DNA of 9,286 bases from Oscillospiraceae bacterium (GTDB lineage: Bacteria > Bacillota_A > Clostridia > Oscillospirales > Oscillospiraceae). Both the position numbers and the translations under genes were made by a program. The stretch is from assembly GCA_017481325.1 (NCBI GenBank), contig JAFUPG010000021.1, forward strand, positions 1-9,286, in the 5' to 3' direction. Under the pieces are notes generated by a model. The model was not told the DNA's origin, made no database searches, and saw nothing but the letters and a program-made list of their open reading frames with translations. Positions 1 to 6,539 of this stretch are shown one piece after another (position 1 is the stretch's first letter; each line of letters begins with the position of its first letter).

Positions 1-67
1 GTTTATCGAACTGTATACTTCCGCCCAAAACCTCATTGCCAATAGAGGTACAGGCTACCGAAAAGCC

Positions 68-201
68 ATGTCATTGCGAGGAGGCATTTATGCCGACGTG
101 GCAATCTGCTCTCTAAATGTTTCGAATATATGGGAATTTGGTGCAAAACGGAGGCTTTATAAATACAGATTGCCACGTCGCTACGCTCCTCGCAATGACA
201 T
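68..201. repeat. 134-bp inverted repeat with a variable core
   Basis: The arms are 68-108 and 166-201. The outer 16 bases (68-83 against 186-201) and the inner 14 bases (95-108 against 166-179) are exactly complementary. Between these blocks the left arm has an 11-base core, itself nearly palindromic (GCAT..ATGCC), where the right arm has the six bases GCTACG. The central 57 bases (109-165) are AT-rich and show no coding sense. The arm resembles the short dispersed 'cattgcgaggag...gcaatctg' repeats I recall from many bacterial genomes; the family name is not certain. In RNA it would form a long hairpin with an internal bulge. No target duplication is evident. Confidence 0.8.
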
Positions 202-258
202 TGCGTAATATGAAACCTTACTCATAGTACGAAATCCTTCCTGATACGGGAGGCTTTG

Positions 259-364
259 GCTGCGGTAAACTGTTCGACAAATTTCTGTTTGATGGCATAT
301 ATATTCAAAATCTGTGCCGAAGGCACACCTTCGTTATTCGTCCTTAGCTCTTAGTTGTTAGTTC
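259..364. repeat. Degenerate, rearranged copy of the 5758-5929 inverted-repeat element
   Basis: This stretch shares several blocks with the element at 5758-5929. It has the 11-mer GCTGCGGTAAA (259-269, also at 5908-5918), an AAATTTCTGTTT block (279-290, close to the terminus at 5916-5927), the hairpin GTGCC-GAA-GGCAC (314-326, equivalent to 5844-5856), and an 'acct...ttagttgttagttc' arm (327-364, equivalent to 5857-5894). The order differs and no matching left arm is present, so it is probably a broken or composite copy. It lies just beyond the 3' end of recQ. Confidence 0.6.
305..327 (-). terminator. Possible weak terminator for recQ
   Basis: Read on the minus strand, downstream of the recQ stop, TGTGCC-TTC-GGCACA forms a 6-bp stem with a 3-base loop (313-327) followed by GATTTTGAA. 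The T tract is short, so termination would be weak. The hairpin is part of a repeat, so any terminator role may be incidental. No better terminator was seen between 328 and 397. Confidence 0.3.
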
Positions 365-397
365 AAAAACAGACCGACAAAGCCATCCCGTTGTACC

Positions 398-2239
398 CTA
401 CACAAACTCCTTCAGCCTTGCCAAAAAGGTCTTGCCGTACCAGAGAGATTTCAGCTCGCCCACGCCGGAGACTTTTTTGAACTGGCTCATATTTTTGGGC
501 AGCTTTCGCACCATGTCCTGCAGGGTGGCATCGGAGAAGACCGTATAGGCAGGCACCCCTGCTTTCCGAGCCAGCTCCATTCTAAGCGCACGCAGCGCCT
601 CGAAAATCTCCTGCTCCCTTGCCGAGAGGGCAGCCACGGCGGCCTTCCGCTTTTCCTTCCCGGTACGGGGTTCCTTTGTCTCCTCCAACGGGGGAAGCAG
701 CATGCTTACTTCTTTACCCCTGTAGAGGATCTCCGCCGCAGCCTCGCAGAGCCGCAGCCCTCCGTGGACGGGATCTGTGTGCAGATAGCCCTCTTCCTCC
801 AGGTGACGGGCAATATCCCGAATGGTCTGGGCCCGAAGACCCTTCATCAGGCCGTAGGTACTCAGCTCCTCCAGAGATAATTCGCTGATGCGCTTGCTGC
901 GGCTACCCCGCAGCACATCGCAGATCAGGGTTATTCCCACATAATAGCCCAGCTTATCCCGTACCCGTTTCACGCAGGACAGGAGCATCTGCGCCTGTTT
1001 TGTAATATTGGTCGGCACATAATCTGCCTGACAGCTGCTGCAATTTCCACAGCCTTCGCTGTCCTCCTGGCCGAAATAGCGCAGGATCCGGCTGCGCAGA
1101 CAGGTGAGGCTGCGGCAGTAGCTGACCATGGCATCCAGCCGTTGCAGATCCTGTTTCCGCACCGCCTCCCGTTGCTCTGCATCCAGTTCCTCGTTTTCCG
1201 AGGGATGCTCAATGAGAAATCTTGCCGTCATCACATCGCTCGGACTGAAGAGCAGGATGCAGCGTGCATCCGTGCCGTCCCGCCCGGCTCGCCCGGCCTC
1301 CTGATAGTAGGCCTCGATGCTCTTGGGCATATTATAATGTATGACGAAGCTCACATTGCTCTTGTCAATGCCCATGCCGAAGGCGTTGGTGGCCACCATC
1401 ACCGTCTTGCGGTCGTGGAGAAAATCCTCCTGATTTTCCCCACGCTCCTGCTCCGACAGACCTGCGTGATAACGGGTGGCGTCATAGCCCTCCTCCGTCA
1501 GCAGCTGGCAGACGCTCTCCACCGCCTTGCGGGTGGCGCAATAGACGATACCGCTGCGATTTTTCTCCTTTTTCAGCAGCTGCAGCAGCTCCTGATCCTT
1601 GTTTTTGGGGCGCAGCACACCGAAATAGAGATTGGGGCGGTCATAGCCGGTCACCACCCGAAGGGGCTGCCGCAAACCCAGATTCTCCTCTACGTCCTGC
1701 CGTACCTTCTGAGTGGCGGTGGCGGTGAAGGCGGCCACCACGGGGCGCTGGGGCAGCTGCTCCAAAAAGCGCAGAATTCGCAGGTAGCTGGGGCGGAAAT
1801 CCTGCCCCCACTGGGAGATGCAGTGTGCCTCGTCCACGGCCAAAAGGGAGACCTGCAGCCCCGAGAGAATGTGGAGAAAACGCTCCGTATCCAGCCGCTC
1901 CGGCGCCACATAGACCAGCTTGTAAGCGCCCCCGGCCAGCCGCTCATAGACCAGCGAGAGCTGCTTCAGGCTCAGGGAGCTGTTGATATAGGCTGCAGGA
2001 ATTCCCACGGCCTTCAGCGCCAGCACCTGATCCTGCATCAGGGAGATCAGGGGCGACACCACCAGCGTGATCCCCGGCAGCAGCGCTGCCGGCACCTGAT
2101 AACAGATGCTCTTGCCGCCGCCCGTAGGCATAATGCCGAAAACGTCCCGACCCTGTAAGATCCCGTCGATCAGCGCCTCCTGCCCGGGGCGAAAGCTGTC
2201 ATAGCCGAAATACTGCTGCAGCACCGAATATTTGTCCAT
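398..2239 (-). CDS. recQ: ATP-dependent DNA helicase RecQ
   Basis: This is a superfamily 2 3'-to-5' DNA helicase acting in recombinational repair and replication-fork processing in the cytoplasm. Numbered from the ATG at 2239 (613 aa), it has the FRPGQ motif 0 near residue 16, Walker A PTGGGKS at 38-44, DEAH at 136-139, the SQWGQDFRP aromatic-rich loop, TATAT motif III, and GRAGRDG motif VI near 316. The zinc cluster is Cys380/397/400/403. A winged-helix RQC region spans about 407-507 and an HRDC domain about 537-613. The length matches the full three-domain form. A GTG at 2248 would add three residues; I prefer the ATG because MDKY fits the family N-terminus and GGTGAG lies upstream of it. 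It is divergent from the WYL operon and has its own promoter. Confidence 0.97.
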   Translation of the reverse strand: MDKYSVLQQYFGYDSFRPGQEALIDGILQGRDVFGIMPTGGGKSICYQVPAALLPGITLVVSPLISLMQDQVLALKAVGIPAAYINSSLSLKQLSLVYERLAGGAYKLVYVAPERLDTERFLHILSGLQVSLLAVDEAHCISQWGQDFRPSYLRILRFLEQLPQRPVVAAFTATATQKVRQDVEENLGLRQPLRVVTGYDRPNLYFGVLRPKNKDQELLQLLKKEKNRSGIVYCATRKAVESVCQLLTEEGYDATRYHAGLSEQERGENQEDFLHDRKTVMVATNAFGMGIDKSNVSFVIHYNMPKSIEAYYQEAGRAGRDGTDARCILLFSPSDVMTARFLIEHPSENEELDAEQREAVRKQDLQRLDAMVSYCRSLTCLRSRILRYFGQEDSEGCGNCSSCQADYVPTNITKQAQMLLSCVKRVRDKLGYYVGITLICDVLRGSRSKRISELSLEELSTYGLMKGLRAQTIRDIARHLEEEGYLHTDPVHGGLRLCEAAAEILYRGKEVSMLLPPLEETKEPRTGKEKRKAAVAALSAREQEIFEALRALRMELARKAGVPAYTVFSDATLQDMVRKLPKNMSQFKKVSGVGELKSLWYGKTFLARLKEFV

Positions 2240-2274
2240 CTGTCTCACCGCTTCTCGTTCGTTTGTTCGTAAAT

Positions 2275-2303
2275 ATTATGGCATAAAGGGAGAAAAATTG
2301 CAA
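2275..2303 (-). promoter_or_regulatory. Predicted sigma-A promoter of recQ
   Basis: On the minus strand, TTGCAA (2298-2303) and CATAAT (2275-2280) are separated by exactly 17 bases. They lie about 35 bases upstream of the recQ start, leaving a short leader. The fit is five of six bases to the -10 consensus and four of six to the -35. It lies back to back with the WYL operon promoter. Confidence 0.6.
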
Positions 2304-2332
2304 GTAAAATTCTATCTTTTCGCCCGTATCTG

Positions 2333-2341
2333 TGCTATACT
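2333..2341 (+). promoter_or_regulatory. Extended -10 promoter of the WYL operon
   Basis: TGCTATACT is an extended -10 element (TGn plus TATACT) at 2333-2341. No convincing -35 exists at the right distance (TATCTT at 2313-2318), so the TGn element or an activator probably compensates. Transcription would begin near 2348, about 20 bases before the start codon. Confidence 0.55.
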
Positions 2342-2368
2342 GAAGAAAAATGGAAGGGAGGTGCAGCC

Positions 2369-3607
2369 ATGGCATTTCAGGAGCTGATCAAAAATTTCGA
2401 CGGGGTGCGCAGCTATCTGCGGCAGTTTTACGTCTACGGCTTCAAGCGCCGTGAGGAGTACGACCAGAAAAGCGCCCGCAGCTATGACAACGAGCGCCGC
2501 CGTGTGGAGAGCTGGCTGGGGGAGCATATGCGCTTTCGCCATAACGCCGAGGGCAAGCAGGTCTTTCTCAGCGTGGACAGCCGTTCCATTCGCCAAAACC
2601 CCCTGTACAAGGCGCTGAAGGCCAAGAGCTTCACCTCCAAGGATGTGAGCTTTCATTTCTACATTCTGGATCTGCTGGCAGAGGGGGAGGCCTACACCCC
2701 GGGGCAGATCACAGAGCTGTTTGCTGAGCGTTATTTCTGCCATTTCCCACCGGAGCATCTGCCGGAGTTGTCCACTGTCCGTAAAAAGCTGAAGGAATAT
2801 GTGGCGCTGGGTCTGCTGCAGGAGGAGAAACGGGGCAGGGAGCTCTATTACCGCCGCAGTTCGGATGGGGTCAACCTTCGCCGCTGGGCGGAGGCGCTGG
2901 CCTTCTACTCTGAGGAAGCCCCGCTGGGTGTCATCGGCTCCTCCTTGTTGGATAAGCTGGAGAAAAACCCCGGCCACTACAGCTTCAAGCATCACTATCT
3001 CCTCCATGCCGCCGACAGCCGCATTTTATTGCAGCTGCTTCTGGCCATAGACGGCGGTTGCCGCCTGGAATTGACCAATCTCCGCCGCAAATCCCGCAGC
3101 AAGCCCGTGTGCCACAAGGTCTACCCCATGAAGATCTACGTCAGTACCCAGAATGGGCGGCAGTACCTCCTTTGCTACCACTACGGCTTCCGCCGCATGA
3201 TGTTCTTCCGCCTGGACTATATCCAGACGGCGGCGCTTTTGGAGAGGGAGCCGGAGCCTGAGAAATACGAGGGCTTTTACCTGAAATTCCGCAGCCACCT
3301 CTGGGGCAGCTCCACGGGAGAGAATTTCACCGTGGACTATGTGGAGATGACCCTGCACATAGAGGAGGGGGAGGAGTACATCTTGCGTCGCCTGGAACGG
3401 GAGAAACGCAACGGTCACGTCGTCCGTCTGGATGAGCATCGTTTGGTTTACCGTGTCCTGACCTACGATGCCACGGAGCTTCTGCCCTGGATCCGCAGCT
3501 TCACCGGCCGCATTGCCTCGCTGAAATGCTCCAACCCTCAGGTGGTCAGGCAGTTCTATGAGGATCTGGATACCCTGAATGCTCTTTACGGAGGTGGCGA
3601 CGGATGA
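2369..3607 (+). CDS. WYL-domain protein, probable transcriptional regulator (first of pair)
   Basis: This 412-aa cytoplasmic protein has a basic N-terminal module (about 1-75, containing YGFKRREEYD and SARSYDNERRR). A winged-helix-like stretch follows at about 90-165, with the candidate recognition segment STVRKKLKEYVALGLL. A WYL-type beta-rich domain lies at about 215-295, with QYLLCY and FFRLDYI segments. A C-terminal extension covers about 300-405. WYL domains are known ligand- or nucleic-acid-sensing modules in bacterial regulators; the ligand here is unknown. The start is supported by GGGAGGTG (2356-2363) five bases upstream. The stop overlaps the next start as ATGA, preceded by GGAGGTGG, so the two proteins are probably co-translated and may act as a pair. 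It is divergent from recQ and upstream of rtcB. Confidence 0.85.
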   Translation: MAFQELIKNFDGVRSYLRQFYVYGFKRREEYDQKSARSYDNERRRVESWLGEHMRFRHNAEGKQVFLSVDSRSIRQNPLYKALKAKSFTSKDVSFHFYILDLLAEGEAYTPGQITELFAERYFCHFPPEHLPELSTVRKKLKEYVALGLLQEEKRGRELYYRRSSDGVNLRRWAEALAFYSEEAPLGVIGSSLLDKLEKNPGHYSFKHHYLLHAADSRILLQLLLAIDGGCRLELTNLRRKSRSKPVCHKVYPMKIYVSTQNGRQYLLCYHYGFRRMMFFRLDYIQTAALLEREPEPEKYEGFYLKFRSHLWGSSTGENFTVDYVEMTLHIEEGEEYILRRLEREKRNGHVVRLDEHRLVYRVLTYDATELLPWIRSFTGRIASLKCSNPQVVRQFYEDLDTLNALYGGGDG

Positions 3608-4518
3608 TTTTCAACGAGATCTACGGTACATATTATAATATGTTAGCCAAGCTGCTGTCCCGGGCGGTGGAGGGGGAACTGACCGAGGAGCGCCTCTATG
3701 CTACGGTGCAGCAGGAGGGCTATGAGGAGAGCATTCTCACCGTCCCTAAAGCGCTGAAGGAGCAGAGCTGGCCGCTTCTCAAGGAAGACCTGACCACCCC
3801 TCTGCGCCACAAGCCTACCATGCCCCTGACGGAGCTGCAAAAGCGCTGGCTCAAGGCGCTGCTGCAGGACCCCAGAATTCGTCTTTTTGATCCTCCTGCC
3901 GTGGGATTGGAGGAGGAAGAGCCCCTCTTCGCCCCCGATACCTTCGTCTATTTCGACCGCTATCTGGACGGCGACCCCTTCGAAGACCCCGATTACATCC
4001 GCCGTTTCCGCTGCATCCTCTCCGCCATACGAGAAAAGCGCCGTCTGCGTATCGGCTTTGCCGGCACCCACGGCAGGGAGCATCTGTGGAACTGCGTACC
4101 CTACCGGCTGGAGTACTCCTCCAAGGACGACAAAGTCCGCCTGATCTCCTCCAACAAACGGGGCGTTCTGACCATCAATCTCTCCCGTATCACCTACTGC
4201 CAGCCTCTGGGACTCTGCGCCCAAGAGGACTACCGCCCCAGAGAACTGTCTAAACGGGTCTTGATTCTGGAATTGACCGACGAGCGGAATGCTTTGGAGC
4301 GTGTCATGCATCACTTCTCCCATTTTCAGCGGGAGACGGAGCGGATCGGGGAGAACCGCTACCGCCTGCGCCTGACCTACGAGCGGGGGGACGAGACCGA
4401 GCTGCTGATTCGGGTGCTGTCCTTCGGCCCGGTGGTGCAGGTGGTCTATCCCGACGACTTCATCCGGGATCTGAAAAAACGGCTGGAAAAACAGAAAAAG
4501 CTGCGGGCCCGAGAGTAA
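3604..4518 (+). CDS. WYL-domain protein, probable transcriptional regulator (second of pair)
   Basis: This 304-aa protein has a helical N-terminal region (about 1-95), an acidic linker (GLEEEEP, about 101-107), and a clear WYL domain at about 135-205. In that domain the NCVPYRLEYSSKDDKVRLIS segment (here split as NCVPYRLEY, then SSKDDKVRLIS) occupies the core WYL strand positions. A C-terminal WCX-like extension (about 215-304) contains VLSFGPVVQVVYPDDF. It has no obvious DNA-binding helix-turn-helix of its own, so it may work with the first WYL protein. The start lies inside the ATGA overlap, with GGAGGTGG (3590-3597) six bases upstream, a strong translational-coupling arrangement. The last codons form the 5' arm of a terminator. 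Regulator function is a family inference. Confidence 0.85.
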   Translation: MIFNEIYGTYYNMLAKLLSRAVEGELTEERLYATVQQEGYEESILTVPKALKEQSWPLLKEDLTTPLRHKPTMPLTELQKRWLKALLQDPRIRLFDPPAVGLEEEEPLFAPDTFVYFDRYLDGDPFEDPDYIRRFRCILSAIREKRRLRIGFAGTHGREHLWNCVPYRLEYSSKDDKVRLISSNKRGVLTINLSRITYCQPLGLCAQEDYRPRELSKRVLILELTDERNALERVMHHFSHFQRETERIGENRYRLRLTYERGDETELLIRVLSFGPVVQVVYPDDFIRDLKKRLEKQKKLRARE

Positions 4519-4541
4519 AAAACGGGCTCGCAACTTTTTTT
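4503..4541 (+). terminator. Intrinsic terminator overlapping the second WYL gene's stop
   Basis: GCGGGCCCG (4503-4511) pairs with CGGGCTCGC (4523-4531) over nine base pairs including one G-U. An 11-base loop separates the arms, and a run of seven T follows (4535-4541). The 5' arm and stop codon lie within the WYL gene. It separates the WYL pair from rtcB, although readthrough remains possible. Confidence 0.75.
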
Positions 4542-4566
4542 CCACGATTTTCCCTCCTCTGCGTTG

Positions 4567-4572
4567 TAAAAT
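4567..4572 (+). promoter_or_regulatory. Possible -10 element of rtcB
   Basis: TAAAAT at 4567-4572 is a plausible -10 element about 37 bases before the rtcB start. The bases 17 upstream (ACGATT, 4544-4549) are a poor -35. The promoter may be weak or activator-dependent. rtcB has an SD-like AGAGGAAG at 4592-4599, nine bases before its ATG. Confidence 0.3.
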
Positions 4573-4608
4573 GAGGACAAAAGAAAAACCGAGAGGAAGT
4601 GAAAGAAC

Positions 4609-5709
4609 ATGATTGAAATTAACGGGCAGTACAATACCGCCCACTGCTTTGCCAAAACGCTGGAGAGCTCTGCGGAGGAGCAGATCCGTCAGGTCTGCGA
4701 CCAGTCTGCCTTTGCGGGCAGCCGCATCCGCATTATGCCCGATGTCCATGCCGGCATGGGCTGCACCATCGGCACCACCATGACCCTGACGGACAAGGTG
4801 GTTCCCGGCATGGTGGGTGTTGACATCGGCTGTGGCATGGAGACCGTGGCGCTGCAGGAGCGGGATATGGACCTGAAGGCGCTGGATAAGCTGATCTATA
4901 AAGAGATTCCCTGCGGCAGAAACGTCCGCAAGCGCCCTCATGCCTTTGCCGAGGAGATCAACCTCTACAGCCTGCGCTGCAGCCCCTATGTGGATCTCTA
5001 CCGGGCCATGCACAGCATCGGCTCTCTGGGCGGCGGCAATCATTTTATTGAGGTGGATCGGGACGATGAGGGGCAGCTCTATCTGGTGGTACACTCCGGC
5101 AGCCGCCATTTGGGCACTGAGGTGGCCATGTATTACCAGAATCAGGGACGTAATGCCCTGTGCCAAACGGATATCCCCAAGGATCTGGCCTATGTAGAGG
5201 GGCAGACCTTTCTGGACTACATCCACGATATGAAGCTGGTGCAGCGATTTGCCGCCCTGAACCGCAAGGCCATGGTGCAGATCCTGCTGGAGGGCATGAA
5301 TCTCACCCCTGTGGAGCAGTTCACCACCATCCATAATTATATTGATACGGATCACATGATCCTGCGAAAGGGCGCAGTTTCCGCACAGGCCGGGGAGAAG
5401 CTCCTGATCCCCATCAATATGCGTGACGGAAGCCTTCTGTGTATCGGCAAGGGCAACGAGGACTGGAACTGCTCCGCACCCCACGGCGCAGGCCGTCTCA
5501 TGAGCCGCACCGAGGCCTTTAAGAGCCTGTCCCTGGCGGACTACCGCCGTGAAATGGAGGGGATTTTCACCTCCTGCGTGGGCAGAGCCACTCTGGACGA
5601 AGCTCCCATGGCATACAAGGGCATGGAGGAGATCCTGGAGACCATCACCCCCACCGCAGAAGTACAAAAAATCATCCGTCCCATCTACAACTTCAAAGCC
5701 GCCGAATAA
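4609..5709 (+). CDS. rtcB: RtcB-family RNA-splicing ligase
   Basis: This is a GTP- and Mn2+-dependent RNA ligase joining a 2',3'-cyclic phosphate or 3'-phosphate end to a 5'-OH end, through a guanylated histidine. The 366-aa protein is of the shorter bacterial type. Visible motifs are PDVHAGMGC (44-52), VDIGCGM (71-77, with metal ligands Asp72 and Cys75), GGGNHFIE (141-148, His145), HSGSRHLG (162-169, His162), IHNYI (241-245, His242), RKGAVSA (253-259) and CSAPHGAGR (288-296). His292 is the expected GMP-linked residue. All catalytic and metal positions appear intact. The gene follows the WYL pair on the same strand after a terminator and has its own terminator. No archease or RtcA gene is present in this window. 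The physiological substrate is unknown; tRNA or rRNA repair is the family precedent. Confidence 0.95.
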   Translation: MIEINGQYNTAHCFAKTLESSAEEQIRQVCDQSAFAGSRIRIMPDVHAGMGCTIGTTMTLTDKVVPGMVGVDIGCGMETVALQERDMDLKALDKLIYKEIPCGRNVRKRPHAFAEEINLYSLRCSPYVDLYRAMHSIGSLGGGNHFIEVDRDDEGQLYLVVHSGSRHLGTEVAMYYQNQGRNALCQTDIPKDLAYVEGQTFLDYIHDMKLVQRFAALNRKAMVQILLEGMNLTPVEQFTTIHNYIDTDHMILRKGAVSAQAGEKLLIPINMRDGSLLCIGKGNEDWNCSAPHGAGRLMSRTEAFKSLSLADYRREMEGIFTSCVGRATLDEAPMAYKGMEEILETITPTAEVQKIIRPIYNFKAAE

Positions 5710-5737
5710 AAAAAGGACTGCCCGGGCAGTCCTTTTT
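5710..5737. terminator. Bidirectional terminator after rtcB
   Basis: A-run plus GGACTGCCC (5710-5723) is exactly complementary to GGGCAGTCC plus T-run (5724-5737): a perfect 14-bp palindrome with no separate loop, which would open to a CCGG or larger loop in RNA. T-runs occur on both strands, so it can also stop transcripts arriving from the converging gene. Confidence 0.9.
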
Positions 5738-5757
5738 GTGTTGAGAGCAATACAGCT

Positions 5758-5929
5758 ATAAACGGAAATTTATCTTAGGAACTAATAACTAACGACGAAT
5801 AGTGAATAACTGAGGTATCGGCTACGCCGATGAATTAAAATCCGTGCCGGAGGCACACCTCAGTTCTTAGTTATTAGCCATTCGTTATTAGTTCGCAGCA
5901 TTAAGATGCTGCGGTAAATTTCCGTTTAT
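5758..5929. repeat. 172-bp inverted-repeat element with nested mini-hairpins
   Basis: The termini ATAAACGGAAATTTA (5758-5772) and its exact complement (5915-5929) enclose a second pair of 38-base arms (5779-5816 and 5857-5894) that match imperfectly. The core carries two mini-hairpins, ATCGGC-TAC-GCCGAT (5817-5831) and GTGCC-GGA-GGCAC (5844-5856). The right side has an extra hairpin, GCAGCA-TTAAGA-TGCTGC (5895-5912), absent on the left. No transposase is present. It looks like a non-autonomous palindromic element lying between converging genes, and it supplies the 3' end of the neighbouring gene. A clear target duplication was not found. Confidence 0.85.
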
Positions 5930-6244
5930 CGCTCCTGTTTCCTCCTCCAGCGCTTCTACATAGAAGCTGACGGGGCGGAAGCCGTCGTTGCAGGAGAGCA
6001 GGGCGCTGTGGGGATTTTTCATCCAGCCGTCGAAGAAATTGCCGCCGCCCTCGGCCAGGGTCTGCACAAAGGGCGCTAAGGTCTCCCAGGCACTGAGGCA
6101 GAAGCCCTCCGGCCTGCGCCCCTCATAGGAGAAGAAGATCTGCCCCGGACTGATGTCACAGGGATGCTCCATGGGATTTTCATAAAGCTCCATCAGCTCC
6201 GGATATTCCGTCTGCCGCAGAGCGGTGATTTTTACGGTTTTCAT
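5888..6244 (-). CDS. TIGR04076-family protein of unknown function
   Basis: This small protein (118 aa) resembles the uncharacterised TIGR04076 family. The recognisable features are MKTVKITAL at the start, RPEGFCLSAW (44-53), a glycine-rich GGGNFF (66-71) and CNDGFRPVSFYVE (85-97). Cysteines 29, 49 and 85 stand at the positions where the family usually keeps them; a metal or redox role is only a guess. The start has GGAG five bases upstream. Residues 106-118 (INGNLPQHLNAAN) and the stop are encoded exactly by the right end of the inverted-repeat element, so the native tail has been replaced or extended. It converges on rtcB. Its leader is interrupted by a MITE and its likely promoter is at 6495-6523. 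Confidence 0.8.
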   Translation of the reverse strand: MKTVKITALRQTEYPELMELYENPMEHPCDISPGQIFFSYEGRRPEGFCLSAWETLAPFVQTLAEGGGNFFDGWMKNPHSALLSCNDGFRPVSFYVEALEEETGAINGNLPQHLNAAN

Positions 6245-6266
6245 AGGGACTCCGATCAGGTGTAAT

Positions 6267-6436
6267 AATGGGGCACCTCTAAAAACTCTCTTCCGGCGAA
6301 GTGCCCAATCTTTTGCCCCAACTTTTGCTTATAAAAATCTTGAAATACATCCAGTATTCCTGCGATTTTTAACACAAAATTTGAAACAAAATCTTTGGGC
6401 ACCCGCTCAAAATTTAGTTTTTAGAGGCGCCCAATG
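6267..6436. mobile_element. MITE (162 bp) with AATG target duplication
   Basis: Terminal inverted repeats are GGGCACCTCTAAAAACT (6271-6287) and, as the complement of 6416-6432, GGGCGCCTCTAAAAACT: 16 of 17 bases match. A subterminal pair GTGCCCAA (6301-6308) and TTGGGCAC (6395-6402) adds to the palindrome. The element (6271-6432) is flanked by AATG at 6267-6270 and 6433-6436, the expected footprint of insertion. The interior is AT-rich and encodes no transposase, so it must be mobilised in trans. The helper family is not determined; a DDE transposase making 4-bp duplications is implied. It lies in the 5' leader of the TIGR04076-family gene. Confidence 0.85.
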
Positions 6437-6494
6437 GTTCACGCAGTAACAAAAATCCTTGCGGTAAAGTGTACTGCGGAACGAAGCGAGGGAT

Positions 6495-6523
6495 ATTATA
6501 GACAAATCCCGCCCAAATGTCAA
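6495..6523 (-). promoter_or_regulatory. Perfect consensus sigma-A promoter
   Basis: On the minus strand, TTGACA (6518-6523) and TATAAT (6495-6500) are both exact consensus with a 17-base spacer (6501-6517). It faces the TIGR04076-family gene, about 250 bases away through the MITE. Without the MITE the leader would be about 80 bases. A short palindrome (GGGAA-AGATCC-TTCCC, about 6524-6539) lies just upstream of the -35, beside the hydrolase stop codon; it could be a weak terminator or an operator. Confidence 0.8.
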
Positions 6524-6539
6524 GGGAAGGATCTTTCCC

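Noticed and set aside
1142..2158. Open frame of 338 codons on the plus strand inside recQ
   Set aside because: It is antisense to the conserved helicase core and has no ribosome binding site or recognisable domain.
3643..5667. Long open frame of 674 codons on the minus strand
   Set aside because: It lies antisense to the second WYL gene and rtcB, crosses both a terminator and the intergenic gap, and its translation resembles no family I know; it follows from the codon bias of the real genes.
6225..6449. Open frame of 74 codons across the MITE
   Set aside because: It consists of the MITE and the antisense start of the neighbouring gene, with no ribosome binding site.
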